Source: Ceratopteris richardii
Taxonomy: Eukaryota; Streptophyta; Polypodiopsida; Polypodiales; Pteridaceae
Reading direction: 5' to 3'
Assembly (NCBI GenBank): GCA_020310875.1
Contig: CM035444.1
Coordinates: forward strand, 18,520,198 to 18,584,197
Length of the DNA stretch: 64,000 bases
Both the position numbers and the translations under genes were made by a program. The notes below the pieces were generated by a model. That model did not search any database. It saw only the letters and a program-made list of their open reading frames with translations, and was not told where the DNA came from. Positions 11,279 to 22,871 of this stretch are shown here, piece after piece; positions within the stretch are counted from its first letter, which is position 1, and each line of letters opens with the position of its first letter.

Positions 11279-12908
11279 TATCGATGCTGGGCAATCTGAA
11301 AATGCATACCATCTTAGGGTTTTGATAATGAACAAGGCCACAAGATGTGCAGATGGCCCTTGGCTTCTCCTCCCCACTGGGAATGCGTTGCTCTGTGGAA
11401 CCACCACAAGCAGGGCAAAATTTTATTTTGGGCCCAAAACCCTGAAAATTTCATCCAAGTATGGTCCATCAAATGTGAATAAAAGATTTCCATAAGCTTT
11501 CAAAACAAAAGTGACAAATATGGAACTGAATTCAGATTTCCGCAAGTTGACCTTGCTATATTAAGGATACCAATTATAGAATCATGAAACTATTTCTATG
11601 AGTGCTAAGATGTCCAAAAAGACGAACTAATCCAGAGATAAACTACATATGGGTTTACAGCATGAGCGCAAACATGCCCTTACAATTGCATCCATTGGAG
11701 TTTCTTCTTAAGCCCTACATGAAAAATTGGAAACTTCCCTTTGCTAAATCCTTGGGTACAAATTTCCTGCTCCAGAAAAGTGATTAGAGACATATGAAGA
11801 GTTCACTGCATGTATGGATAGACATGGTTAAGGATGCAGGCTCCCGTGCACAATCTGAGGATCCACATTTGCAACTCTTGATTTGAAGGACTAGCCTCTT
11901 GCATAGTGAAGTGTCAAGGTGTCCTTATTCACCTAGTTTTCTAAGAGTGTGATTATGTATCGCTATTCTTTCAGAAACGGAAATCATAAGCAGCATTCTA
12001 CATCAGCTGGATACAGCAGAGCTACAAAACATTGCTCAGATAGTTCCAGGTGATAAGATAAATCCATAATCCAAGAGTCACGGAACATGGAAAATTCCTC
12101 GAGCATAAGAAAGGTTTTTCTTCATATTCCTATGTGAGGGGATTAGAGCTCCTCCATGTCATTTTAGCCCACGGTCTTCAACACCTTGAAGATATGCAGC
12201 AGCAGCATTATATGCGTCACCTGAATGCCAAGAGCTTCTGTCTAGACAGTGCATTACGAATTACCTGAGTAATAGAAAAGATGTAATTCTACTGCATTGG
12301 AGCACAATAAACACTCCATAGGGAGTCAAGCTACGTAAGATGCATGCTTGACCGTTCTAATGCATTGAATCATAATCAGCATTGCATAAGATTCAAGCTA
12401 CATGAAATGCACACTCGATCCTTCCCTTTTTTTAATCAAAAGCTACAACCACACGATATGTCCAGTAAGCGCACTCTACGCTCGCCAAGCTGTATCTTAC
12501 GAGTCCACAGCTCTTTCAGTGAAATATTCTGATTCCGCATGTACGAGACGTCGGGACACAACCACAAACTGAGAAGTAGGAAAAAGAATATGAAAACTGC
12601 ATAAATTACGCGGTTTGACTCTGCAGAGCGCAGAAGGTGAAATTGAATGTAAAAAAATGTGCGACATTAAATTAATAAGGCATTGGACCACTCACGGCAG
12701 ACGTAGGTACAGTACTGTGAGGTGCAGAGGTTGACTGACCAGAACTGCAGCGAGGCACCACAAAGCGCGTGGGAAGGCAACGTCGGACAATGAGAGGAGG
12801 GTGGCCGGCCAGCATGCCGCGATGGCACCTGGACAGCTCAGGCATCCTGAGCAGCAATGCAGTCAAAGAAGGCAAGCCGCACGCCCGGGCGACAACGAAC
12901 CCCCCCAT
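10897..12908 (-). CDS. Nudix hydrolase, NUDT23-like (5' four exons)
   Basis: The only host gene seen. Exons on the minus strand are 12696-12908, 11310-11441, 11125-11201 and 10897-11032, joining in frame to 186 codons. Exon 1 (ATG at 12908) encodes a Ser/Thr/Arg-rich leader that looks like a plastid transit peptide. Exon 2 encodes a zinc ribbon, FCPAC…ICTSC (CX2C-X18-CX2C). Exons 3-4 encode [16 protein letters not shown] and the Nudix box, whose [16 protein letters not shown] core keeps the metal-binding RExxEE-type residues; the usual Gly after EEA is Thr. This matches plant NUDT23, an FAD/ADP-ribose pyrophosphatase. Introns 1 and 2 start with GT, while intron 3 appears to use GC. The last exons (roughly a third of the protein) are not found, and LINE/CT repeats lie where they should be. 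Confidence 0.8.
11245..11276 (+). repeat. (AAT)n microsatellite
   Basis: About ten trinucleotide repeats inside the second intron of the Nudix gene. Confidence 0.9.
11442..12695 (-). other. Intron 1 of the Nudix gene
   Basis: 1254 bp between a GTGAGT donor (12690-12695 on the minus strand) and a TTTCAG acceptor (11442-11447). I see no further exon or transposon inside. Small ORFs here are chance. Confidence 0.6.
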
Positions 12909-13451
12909 CCCTGTGCAAACTGCCTCTGATGGACGCTACATCGCACGCTAATCTTGAGCTTAGAGAATCTTCAACATATCCATATCACATTGGAAATTGC
13001 ATTGCGCCATCAAATGATCATGAGATGTGTTAAAGTAGAGAGGCATAGGTCACTCGTTCACATTGGAAAAGAGTGAATGGGGCAGGTTATGACATTAGAC
13101 ATAGACTACCAATGATATCTTCATAAGATGAGGATATCATTGGTAGTCTATGTGGCCTTCTCTAGATTTCTTGATGTTTGTACCATAGATCTCTAATCTA
13201 ATTTAAAGTTTTTTTTCTTGTGGAGAGAAAATCACACAACTAAAGTAGTTGTGAAAGTTCAAAACAAAAATATTATAAAAAAAAATCATAAAATGCTTTA
13301 CTAGCAAAACAACTCCATGAGGAGGGTGTGGACACTCTTGACAACAAGCTCTGAATGAGCACGTGTGAGATTAAGAGATGCCCTCTTGATATGGAGAAAA
13401 TGGTAGATCTCCTTGCGAAGTGAAGATGGAAAATGTATTGACTATCTATAA
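12909..13451. other. Upstream region of the Nudix gene, containing a hairpin
   Basis: Presumed promoter/5' UTR side of the Nudix gene followed by AT-rich sequence. No clear TATA box was identified. A perfect hairpin at 13099-13153 is listed separately. Confidence 0.4.
13099..13153. repeat. Perfect 21-bp inverted repeat (hairpin)
   Basis: Arms 13099-13119 and 13133-13153 are exact reverse complements (left arm begins ACATAGACTACC) around a 13-nt loop. There is no oligo-T run of terminator type. It might be a MITE remnant or a small-RNA hairpin; nothing else supports either. Confidence 0.85.
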
Positions 13452-14246
13452 CAACGTTGAATAATGTATGGTAGTGCCATTGGAATGCCATGTTTACAGA
13501 TGTTCACATCAACCCCTTTTAAGGAATTACTAGTCCAAGCAAAGATATCCCGATACTCTTGTAAGAGGTGTAGGAGATCTTCTTCCACAGAACTTTACAG
13601 ATCATTTGTAATAAATGAGAACTTTTCTCATTATCTTCTATTGTGATGACCACTTTCTTGGTATCTTCTTTGTTGTTATAAATCTCTCCCATTTTATTTT
13701 TTGAAGCAACTATTTTACATTCCTCCACTTGATATTTCTTGAAGTGCTCGAGAACTTCAAAGTTTGTTGACTTTGCTGACATATAACTAGGGATACTAGC
13801 TTGTTTCTTCTCAACCTCATGTCCCTGGACTTGGAAGATAGCTCGTGTAGGCTCATCCATATTAGAAGGATCAATGAAAGTCTCCATAGTGTTCATCTAT
13901 TTCTCTTCATCGTAGTAGGCCCCTTCCATGCAGAGACTTGGATAGTCACTATTGTCTAATCCTTTAACACTTGGTGGGGATGGTATCCTTATACACAATG
14001 TTAGTAGCAAGGTCGAACAAAAGTCACCAAGTCATAGCCTTCTTCATCACAATGATGTGTCAATGTCTGTTCATTTACAGTGATTTCAATGGCACTGAGT
14101 ATGTGGGTCCAACTGAAAGGGTCAAAATTATCCTCTTTAAGATCAGCTTTTGGAACATATATATGACCTTGAAAGTGCCTTTGAGCAGGTTTAATTGGCT
14201 CACATTTTCTTGCTTGACACAACCAATTGCATGTGTATTGGTGCAT
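13452..14246 (-). pseudogene. Tat-like gypsy pre-RT spacer fragment, divergent
   Basis: A degenerate relative of the protein encoded before RT in the Tat-like family at 53095-54220. Matching blocks on the minus strand are NFDPFSWTHILSAIEITVNE with CDEEGYDL (compare TFEPHGWMEILATLDVCVNE and VDEEGYDI), FEVLEHFKKYQVEECKI (compare FEVPEHFKRYEVEERKI), NNKEDTKKVVITIED, and a DIFAW…LKG stretch just before where RT would begin. No RT follows. It is much more diverged than the copies at 36-62 kb, so it represents an older or third family. Confidence 0.75.
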
Positions 14247-14675
14247 CTAGGATGGATGACTCGAACTTTCTCTCTTTATGAAGCTTTTGTCCCCATCATT
14301 GTGGAGAGCTATCATATTTTTGTAAGCATTTGTTTTTAGATTTACTTTTGTTGTTGTGTCGTGATGTTGGATGTAAATAGTGCTTCCTCTCTATTCTTAA
14401 ACCAGTTTCATCTACCTTTGAAATGGTCTTCATAAGAGCACTTCGTAATTGCTCGCCTTGCCAAATTCACAAATGGCAGTTGTCCACTCAAATTCCACTC
14501 TTCAGACAATGTTTCAAGGATACATAAGGGCCTCTTCATATGTCCATCAACTAATTATAGGTGCATTCTAGCTGGTCATAAGGTTGCCTTATCCCACTTC
14601 TTCCTTAATCTTTGGGTAGCAATGGCTAGTCCTACACTTGAGTCTACAATAGCTTAAGTAGTCAGGCCATTATAT
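14247..14675. other. No recognisable feature
   Basis: AT-rich, no supported ORF. It may hold further decayed Tat-like sequence. Confidence 0.4.
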
Positions 14676-15456
14676 TGTTGAAAATCAAGCCTCAAACATA
14701 AAAAAGGCCTCATCCACGAGTTTTGCAAGTAGACCAATCAAAAAAGAGGATCCAAAGTGGTGGAATTTAGGAGCTCCACCAAAATCAATCAAAATCAAAT
14801 CTTATCGATTAGCCACCTAAAAGTTCACCTACATTGATTAGTGGGTGGTTAGCTAGATTCTGGGAAAAATAAAACTTCTTATGAAGCATCATTTCACCTT
14901 TTTTTATTGATTTGTATGAGTTTTTCAAGTTTTCCACTTAGTTTAATGATGTATTAAACTCCAAAAACCATCTCTCTTGCTTGCTTCTCATTTTCTCATG
15001 ATTTTGCGCCTCAGTATTTAGAGATATAGTAAGGCTTTCACAATTTTGATTGTACTAGATTGAAAATCATGTTTTGCTCTCTTATTTTTGTTGATTTCAA
15101 GCTTCAATTGGTCTCTCATATAGTGCCCGAAGTGTGCCAAAGTTTCAAGCTTTTCTACTCAGTGAGTTATGAGAAATTGATAATTTTATGAAGCTATATC
15201 TCTGCACATAGGTAGAGAGTGTTGTAGAAAGTTAGCCTATCTTGAAGTGGATGGTTCGCACAGTTGGAACATCCATTAGGCTTGATTCAAAGCTTGTTGG
15301 ATAGTTCTTAGATTCTATCTTAAGCTTGCAAAATTCCGTTATGAGTCTCTATACACTTGCAAAGAGAAGTTGAGAATGGTGAGCATATATCATTGTGTGT
15401 GGACCTACTGGAGGGCAACCATCTTCAATGGCTACATCAGGTGTTATAATATTACA
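14676..15456 (+). mobile_element. Probable 5' LTR of copia element C
   Basis: The right end is set by an ACA followed after a few bases by a primer site; the left end is the nearest upstream TGTTG. No second copy is available to confirm the borders, so the left border is a guess. Confidence 0.45.
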
Positions 15457-15463
15457 CCATCAG

Positions 15464-15475
15464 TGGTATCAGATC
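15464..15475 (+). other. Primer binding site of copia C
   Basis: TGGTATCAGATC matches the initiator-Met primer site TGGTATCAGAGC except for one base. It is located just before the gag of element C. Confidence 0.7.
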
Positions 15476-15714
15476 ATTTTTGAGACTTAGAGACATCATT
15501 AGAAATCATATTGAAGACTTGGAGGGATCAAGATAACTCGTGGAATAACAAGAAGGACTTACCAAAGTAAGAAGACATCAAAAGGGGGATTATGTCAATC
15601 AAGACCTCAACTAATCGAAGGTTAGAAAGAGAGAAGATGTCAAAAGGTAACATACACACCTTCTAAAGTATATGTACACTTGAGAATAAGTTAGAGGAGA
15701 ACCTTAGAGCTTAA

Positions 15715-16913
15715 TATGGTTGGGTATCGTCCACAAATAGAGAAGTTAGAGAAAGGAAACTATCAACCATGGAAATTTAAAGTTAACAACTACCTTATGG
15801 GCAATGGGTTGTTGGGATTATTGAGTGGCTTAGATCCAAAGCCTCATGTACTTGAATAATAGGTCAAGGCACTTAATCAATGGATAGAAAGGGATAAGAG
15901 ATTCATAGTCATTCTATCTCATCATAAGCATGATGAGCATATATAAGACTTGGACACATCCAAGAAGGTTTGGGAGACCCTCGAGATTCTACTCTTCATC
16001 GACCAAGGCAAGGAAAATTCAACTCAAGTATGAACTAAATAATCACAGGAAAGCACCAAGCACCAATTAATTACATTTTGAAGGTTAAGGAGCTTGTAGA
16101 TGCCCTAGGCTCAATTGGGAGACCAATCGAAGATGACGATCTTGTTGATCACACTCTCAATGGCTTGATAGAGGATGAAAGGTGGAAATCATTTACCACA
16201 TCGGTGTATGTGAGGGATTACCTACCAGAACTTGATCAGTTAGTCACATTGATGGTGGTCAAGCAGATTAACAAAAGAGCTTCATAATCAAAGGGAATCC
16301 AAGCCCAAGTTTTCTATGCATGTAAAGGAAAAGGCAAAAGAGGTGGACAAAACTCCCAAGGTAGATCAAGAGGAAGATGAAACTCAAACTCAAACAACCA
16401 AGAAGGCTTTAAACAAAGTTATAGATCAAGGGGAAGAGGAAGGAGCAGAGGAAGAAGAGAAAGATCACATGGAAGAGAAGCTTCAAATGGAGAATGCTAC
16501 AATTGTGGAAAACGAGGCCACTATGCAAGAGATTGTCAGTCCAACAAATCAAGGATACAAAAGACATCATGTTAATTATGCTAGTACTTCAACAAATTCA
16601 AAAAAATGTGAACTTGCTGATGATGTATAGTTTGAGTGAAAAAGTCAATTAAAATTTTATATGGTACATAGACATTGGTTGTACCAATCATGCAAGTTGC
16701 AATAAAGATATTTTATTTAATTTACACTCACCCATCACTTAAGGACATGTAAAGATAGGGTGTGACATTGATCACAAGATTACACATATGGGAGATGTTG
16801 CATTTAATGGATCTCAAAGCTCCAAGGTGTTAAAGGACGTGTTGCATGTGCCAACCATCACCAAGAACTTGGTTTTAGTAGGTCAAATTGTTGAAAGAGG
16901 TTATGGGGTAGGG
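15715..16913 (+). pseudogene. Copia C gag, zinc knuckle and protease start
   Basis: 5' coding part of a plus-strand copia. It opens with RPQIEKLEKGNYQPWKFKV and NNYLMGNGLLGLLSGLDPKP, the usual copia gag N-domain, then VKELVDALGSIGRPIEDDDL. A CYNCGKRGHYARDC knuckle (CX2CX4HX4C) lies near 16490-16535. Next comes the protease with WYIDIGCTNHASC, where the usual catalytic DSGAT is changed to DIGCT, and DVLHVPTITKNLVLVGQIVE. Frameshifts and stops interrupt it. It is cut at 16913 by element A and resumes at 27133, where FNDQGCF continues the same protein region. Confidence 0.8.
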
Positions 16914-17144
16914 TGTTGGAGTTAGACGTCTGTGGAAGCACGCGAACAACACAAGGAAGAAGAAGAAGCTTGGAACACAACTTGCAATACTAAAATGTAT
17001 TACTAGAGAATGTACAAAGATAAGTAGCCCATTAGGGCAATAGGCGTATATACAAGCCGGGGGAAAAAAACCTCCTAAAGAGGGACAAAAGTGCCCCGGC
17101 GTTCCTAGTGTGTTCACACACATCACTACCTAAATATATCTACA
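16914..17144 (-). repeat. 3' LTR of copia A
   Basis: 231 bp, TGTTGGAGTTAG… to …ATCTACA. It is followed on its right by the PPT complement AAATCCCCCC. The terminal CAACA of the family is changed to CTACA here. Confidence 0.9.
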
Positions 17145-17218
17145 AATCCCCCCTGGGAGTGATGCGATGAATAAGGAGCTGGCACTCATGTATAAGGAAG
17201 TGTCAAGCTATGTGGAAA

Positions 17219-19711
17219 TCACTCCACAAAAGGAAGTAAGCCCAAAGCTTTGCGAAAAGCTTCAAACTTCTCCCTAGGCAGAGCCTTCGTGAAAAGGTCT
17301 ACAATGTTCTCCTGCATGGGCACATATGCCAAGCTGATCTCCCTAGCAGAGAACCTCTCCCTGACATAGTGATAATGCACCTCAATGTGCTTAGTGCGAG
17401 CATGGAACAGAGGGTTCCTTGCAATTGCCAATGCGCTCTGACTGTTAGTGAAGATGGTGGTGGTAGAAGTCTGACCAACACTCAAATCAGCCATAAGGCA
17501 TCTGAGCCACACACACTCAACAGTAGCTGTGAAAGCTTCCCTATACTCAGCCTCACAACTGGAAGTGGCCATAGTAGGCTGCTTCTTGCTCAACCAAGAT
17601 ATACATGAGCTACCAAGCATGAAGCAAAAGCCACTAGTGGACACACATGTGTCATAGCAACCAACCCAATCTGAGTCAGAAAAAGCATGCAAATTTGGGG
17701 GTAGATCCCTCCTTGGGATAAAACAACCCAAGAAGCCAAGTACCACTCAAGTAGCGAAAGATGCGCTTAACTGCCTGCCAATGCTTGACTCTTGGGCAAT
17801 GCATAAACCTGCTCATCTGTGAGATAGCAAATTGAATATCTAGCCGAGTAATGCATAAGTAAATCAAGCATCCAACAGCCTACTGATAGAGAATAGCATC
17901 AAATGCATCTCCAGCATCATGAAGTCTCAATCGTAAACCTGTCTCCATAGGAGTGGCAATAGGCTTACAGTCTTCAAGGCCAAAACACTGCAATAATATA
18001 TCAATATATTTCGTTTGACACAAAGCCATTCCACCATCAACTTGCATAAATTGAATGCCCAAATAGTGATGCAAATGCCCCAAATCAGACATCTCAAATG
18101 AGGCATGCAAATCAACCTTAAAATCAGCAATATGCTTCTCAATAGGACCAGTGAGTAGCATGTCGTCGACATAGACAACAATGATCAGAAGCACATCATT
18201 AGCACGCTTAACATATAAGGTGCTTTCAGTTGTACTGTTCTCAAAACTATGTGCAATTAGATAGGCATGTATCTTCTCATACCAAGCACGTGGTGCTTGC
18301 TTTAAACCATATAATGCCTTCTTTAACCTGCACACCCGGTTTTCATGCCCTTTCGGCACAAATCCACGGGGCTGAAAAACATACACTTCTTCATGCAAGT
18401 CACCATTCAGAAATGTTTTTTTAATGTCCAACTGATGTACATTCCAACCATGATGAGCTGCAAGTGCATAGATGCTCTGAATAGTAGTCATACGGCATGT
18501 AGGTGCAAAGGTCTCATCAAAATCAATGCCTCTTTCCTGTGCATAACCCTTTCCAACAAGCCTAACCTTATACCTGTCAATTGTACAATCCGATTTACGC
18601 TTCAACTTGTATACCCACTTAGTGCCGATGGCCTTCTTGCCTGGAGGCAAGTCATATAAAGACCAAGTACCATTCTTCATTATAGCATCATATTCAGATT
18701 GCATAGCAGCCATCCAATAATCTGAATTTTGTGATTCATCAAATGAAATAGGCTCATTCTCATCACAGAGACTAGATGAAGCCATAGCATAGTTTTTGGC
18801 ATAGTTTTTGCCTGCTCAATATCAGCTCTTTCATCAACTAGTGCATCATGTAAATCTGCATCAGAAATGGAATGATCTGCATCATCACATGAAACCTGCA
18901 AAGGCTGAGAAGTTTCCTCATTGGGACCAGCACTAGACTGTCCACCTGTAAAAAGAGGCAGCAAAGTATCATACATGTCTTTGGAGCTAACAGATGTCTC
19001 CTTGGTACATGAAAGCAATGGTTTAATAGCATCTTCCACAAAAACAACATCAAGGCTAACCAGAATGCATTTAATCTGTGGATGATACAGACGATAGCCT
19101 TTACTTTCAGAATTGTACCCAACAAAAATACATTTTACTGCTTTATCATCCAATTTTTTGTGATGTTGTTCAGGCACTAATGCATACGCCAAACAACCAA
19201 AAACATGTAGATGAGCAACAGATGGCTTGCGATCATGCCAAGCCTCATATGGAGTGATAGATTGCAACGCTTTAGTGGGACACCTGTTCAGTACATATGC
19301 TGAGCACATGACAGCCTCAAGCCAGAAACTATGTGGTAAAGCCTCACTCTTGACCATACACCTCGCCATCTCCATGATTGACCTATTCTTTCGTTCAGCA
19401 ACTCCATTCTGTTGAGGTGTATACGACACTTTACACTGGTGTTTTATCCCACGTTCAGCCAGAAATGCATTAAAATCAGAATACATGTATTCCCCCCCTT
19501 GCTATGAACGGAGGGTACCCATTTTACATGCTGACAGATTTTCAACCAAAACCAAAAATTTTTTGAAGCACATGAATACTTCGGACTTTGCCTTCAATGG
19601 ATATACCCATGCATGCGTGGAAAAATCATCAATGAAAGTCACGAAGTAAAGATAATTTCCAAACGAAGGTGTCTGCATATGACCACAAACATCACTATGC
19701 ACAAGCTGCAA
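17219..19711 (-). pseudogene. Copia A integrase, RT and RNase H
   Basis: Pol of element A in several frames. RNase H (17219-17746) shows SDSDWVGCYDT, TNSQSALAIARN and ARTKHIEVHYHYVRERF. RT (17880-18785, 301 aa open) has the linker YDAIMKNGTWSLYDLP, KWVYKLKRK, HQLDIKKTFLNGDL and catalytic VVYVDDMLLTG. Integrase (18680-19711) has HSDVCGHMQTPSFGNYLYF, TPQQNGVAERKNRS and CPTKALQSITPYEAW. Compared with element B it lacks about 100 bp near 18785-18810. The frame is broken in integrase and between RT and RNase H. The pre-integrase part lies across the B insertion, from 24961. Confidence 0.88.
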
Positions 19712-19797
19712 TTTCTAAGTAGCCTGAGTTGAACCATCCTTTGGAAATGAGGAACATTGCATTTTGCCCAAAATACAGCCTTCACAAGCATGTTTTC

Positions 19798-20028
19798 TGT
19801 TGGAGTTAGACGTCTGTAGAAGCATGCGAACAACACAAGGAAGAAGAAGAAGCTTGGAGCACAAACACACAATACTGAATGTATTACTAGAGAATGTACA
19901 AAGATAAGTAGCCCATTAGGGCAATAGGCGTATATACAAGCCGAGGGAAAATAACCTCCTAAAGAGGGAAAAAAGTGCCCCGACGGTCCTAGTATGTTCA
20001 CACACATCACTACCTAAACATATCAACA
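19798..20028 (-). repeat. 3' LTR of copia B
   Basis: 231 bp, starting TGTTGGAG and ending ATCAACA, followed by the PPT complement. Confidence 0.92.
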
Positions 20029-20102
20029 AATCCCCCCTTGGAGTGATGCGGTGAACAAGGAGCTGGCACTCATGTATAAGGAATTGCCAAGCTATGTGGA
20101 AA

Positions 20103-22838
20103 TCACTCCACAAAAGGAAGTAAGCCCAAAGCTTTGCGGAAAGCTTCAAACTTCTCCCTAGGCAGAGCCTTCGTGAAAAGGTCTGCAATGTTCTCCTGCG
20201 TGGGCACATATGTCAAGCTGATCTCTCCAACAGAGAACCTCTCCCTGACATAGTGATAATGCACCTCAATGTGCTTAGTGAGAGCATGAAACACAGGGTT
20301 CCTCGCAACTGCCAATGCGCTCTGACTATCAGTGAAGATGGTGGTGGCAGAAGACTGGCCAACACCCAAATCAGCCATAAGGCATCTGAGCCACACACAC
20401 TCAACAGTCGCTGTGAAAGCTACCCTATACTTAGCCTCATAACTGGAAGTGGCCACAGTAGGTTGCTTCTTGCTCAACCAAGATATACATGAGCTACCAA
20501 GCATGAAGCAAAAACCACTGGTGGACGGACACACGAGTGTCATAGCAACCAGCCCAATCTGAGTCAGAAAAAGCATGCAAATCTGGCGGTAGTGATCCCC
20601 CCTTGGGATAAAACAACCCAAGTAGCCGAGTACCACTCAAGTAGCGAAAGATGCGCTTAACCGCCTTCCAATGCGTGACTCCTGGGCAATGCATAAACCT
20701 GCTCATCTGTGAGACAACAAACTGAATATCTGGCCGAGTAATGCATAAGTAAATCAAGCATCCAACAGCTTGCTAATAGAGAACAGCATCAAATGCATCT
20801 CCAGCATCATGAAGACTCAAGCGTAAACCTGTCTCCATAGGAGTGGCAATAGGCTTACAGTCTTCAAGGCCAAAACACTGCAATAATGTGTCAATATATT
20901 TCGTTTGACACAAAGCCATTCCACCATCAACTTGCATAAACTGAATGCCCAAATAGTGATGCAAATGCCCCAAATCAGACATCTCAAATGAGGCATGCAA
21001 ATCAGCCTTGAAATAAGCAATATGCTTCTCAATAGGACCAGTGAGCAGCATGTCATCAACATAGACAACAATGATCAGAAGCACATCATTAGCACGCTTA
21101 ACATATAAGGTGCTTTCAGTTGGACTGTTCACAAAACCATGTGCAACTAGATAGGCATGTATCTTCTCATACCAAGCACGTGGTGCTTGCTTTAAACCAT
21201 ATAATGCCTTCTTTAACCTGCACACTTGGTTTTCATGCCCTTTCTGCACAAAGCCACGGGGCTAAAAAACATACACTTCTTCATGTAAGTCACCATTTAG
21301 AAATTTTGTTTTAATGTCCAACTAATGTACATTCCAACCATGATGGGCTGCAAGTGCACAAATGCTCCGAACAGTAGTCATACGGCATGTAGGTGCAAAG
21401 GTCTCATCAAAATCAATGCCTCTTTCCTGCGCATAACCCTTTGCAACAAGCCTAGCCTTATACCTGTCAACTGTACCATCAGGTTTACGCTTCAGCTTGT
21501 ATACCCACTTAGTGCCAATGGCCTTCTTGCCAGGAGGCAAGTCACATAAAGACCATGTACCATTCTTCATTATAGCATCATATTCAGATTGCATGGCAGC
21601 CATCCAATTTTCTGAATTCTGTGCTTCATCAAAAGAAACACGCTCATTCTCATCACAGAGACTAGACGTAGCCATAGCATAGCAATCTGATGCAAAGGAG
21701 GCACTATGAGAGCCTGAACGAGTACGATATGACAAAGGTGCATCTAATTTGTTGTCACACAAAGTCTGCACAAGCCATTTTGGCATAGTTTTTGCCTGCT
21801 CAATATCAGCTCTCTCATCAACAAGTGCATCATGTAAATCTGTATAAGAAATAGAATGATCTGCATCATCATATGAAACCTGCAAAGGCTGAGAAGTTGC
21901 CTCATTAGGACCAGCACTAGACTGTCCACCTGTAAAAAGAGGCATCAACGTATCATACATGTCTTTGGAGCTAACAGATGTCTCCTTAGTACATGAAAGC
22001 AATGGTTGAATAGCATCTTCCACAAAGACAACATCATGGCTAACCAGAATGCGTTTAGTCTGTGGATGATACAGACGATAGCCTTTACTTTCAGAACTGT
22101 ACCCAACAAAAATACATTTTATTGCCTTATCATCCAATTTTCTGCGATGTTGTTCAGGCACTAATGCATATGCCAAACAACCAAAAACACGCAGATGAGA
22201 AACAGATGGCTTGCGGTCATGCCAAGCCTCATATGGAGTGATAGACTGCAGCGCTTTAGTGGGACACCTGTTCAGTACATATGCTGCACACATGACAGCC
22301 TCAAGCCAAAAACTATGTGGTAAAGCTTGACTCTTGACCATGCACCTCGCCATCTCCATGAGTGACCTGTTCTTTCGTTCAGCAACTCCATTCTGTTGAG
22401 GTGTATATGGCACTGTACACTGGTGTTTTATCCCACGTTCAGCCAGAAATGCATTAAAATCAGAAGACATATATTCCCCCCCTCGATGAGAACGGAGGGT
22501 GCCCATTTTACATGCTGACATATTTTCAGCCAAAACCAAAAACTGTTTAAAGCACATGAACACTTCGGACTTTGCTTTGAGTGGATATACCCATGCATGC
22601 CTGGAAAATCATCAATGAAAGTCACGAAGTAAAGGTAATTCCCAAAAGAGAGTGTTTGCATAGGACCACAGACATCACTATGTACAAGCTGCAATTTTTG
22701 CGTAGCCCGAACTAAACCATCTTTTGGAAAGGAGGAACGCTGCATTTTGCCCAAAATACAGCCTTCACATACATGTTTTCCAGGTGCCTCAAGCTTGGGC
22801 AAAGAAGACACCATATCAGATTTCTGCAGGCGTAGCAA
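20103..22838 (-). pseudogene. Copia B pol (integrase, RT, RNase H)
   Basis: Order on the minus strand: pre-integrase (LRLQKSDMVSSLPKLEAPGK, CEGCILGKMQ), integrase with HSDVCGPMQTLSFGNYLYF and TPQQNGVAERKNRS, RT with HGWNVH, YVDDMLLTG and YLGIQFMQVDGG, and RNase H with SDWAGCYDT and TKHIEVHYHYVRERF. A 413-aa frame (21322-22563) is still open. Lesions visible against element A are a one-base deletion in an A-run near 22606, TAG codons in place of Gln near 21324 and 21263 and before QAVG near 20773, and a 4-nt insertion near 20525. All catalytic motifs survive. With a TGA at the gag boundary, at least six changes would block expression. Confidence 0.9.
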
Positions 22839-22871
22839 ACTAGCAAAATTCAGATGACCAAAGCGTGCATG

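Noticed and set aside
13452..13896. A host protein-coding gene
   Set aside because: Block-by-block similarity to the Tat-like spacer at 53900-54150 shows it is a transposon fragment.
16316..16630. 104-aa Glu/Lys-rich ORF
   Set aside because: Out-of-frame reading of copia C gag; the real frame shows the CCHC knuckle.
21325..21682. Plus-strand ORFs across copia A and B pol
   Set aside because: Antisense shadows of RT and integrase; they recur in both copies only because the elements are homologous.
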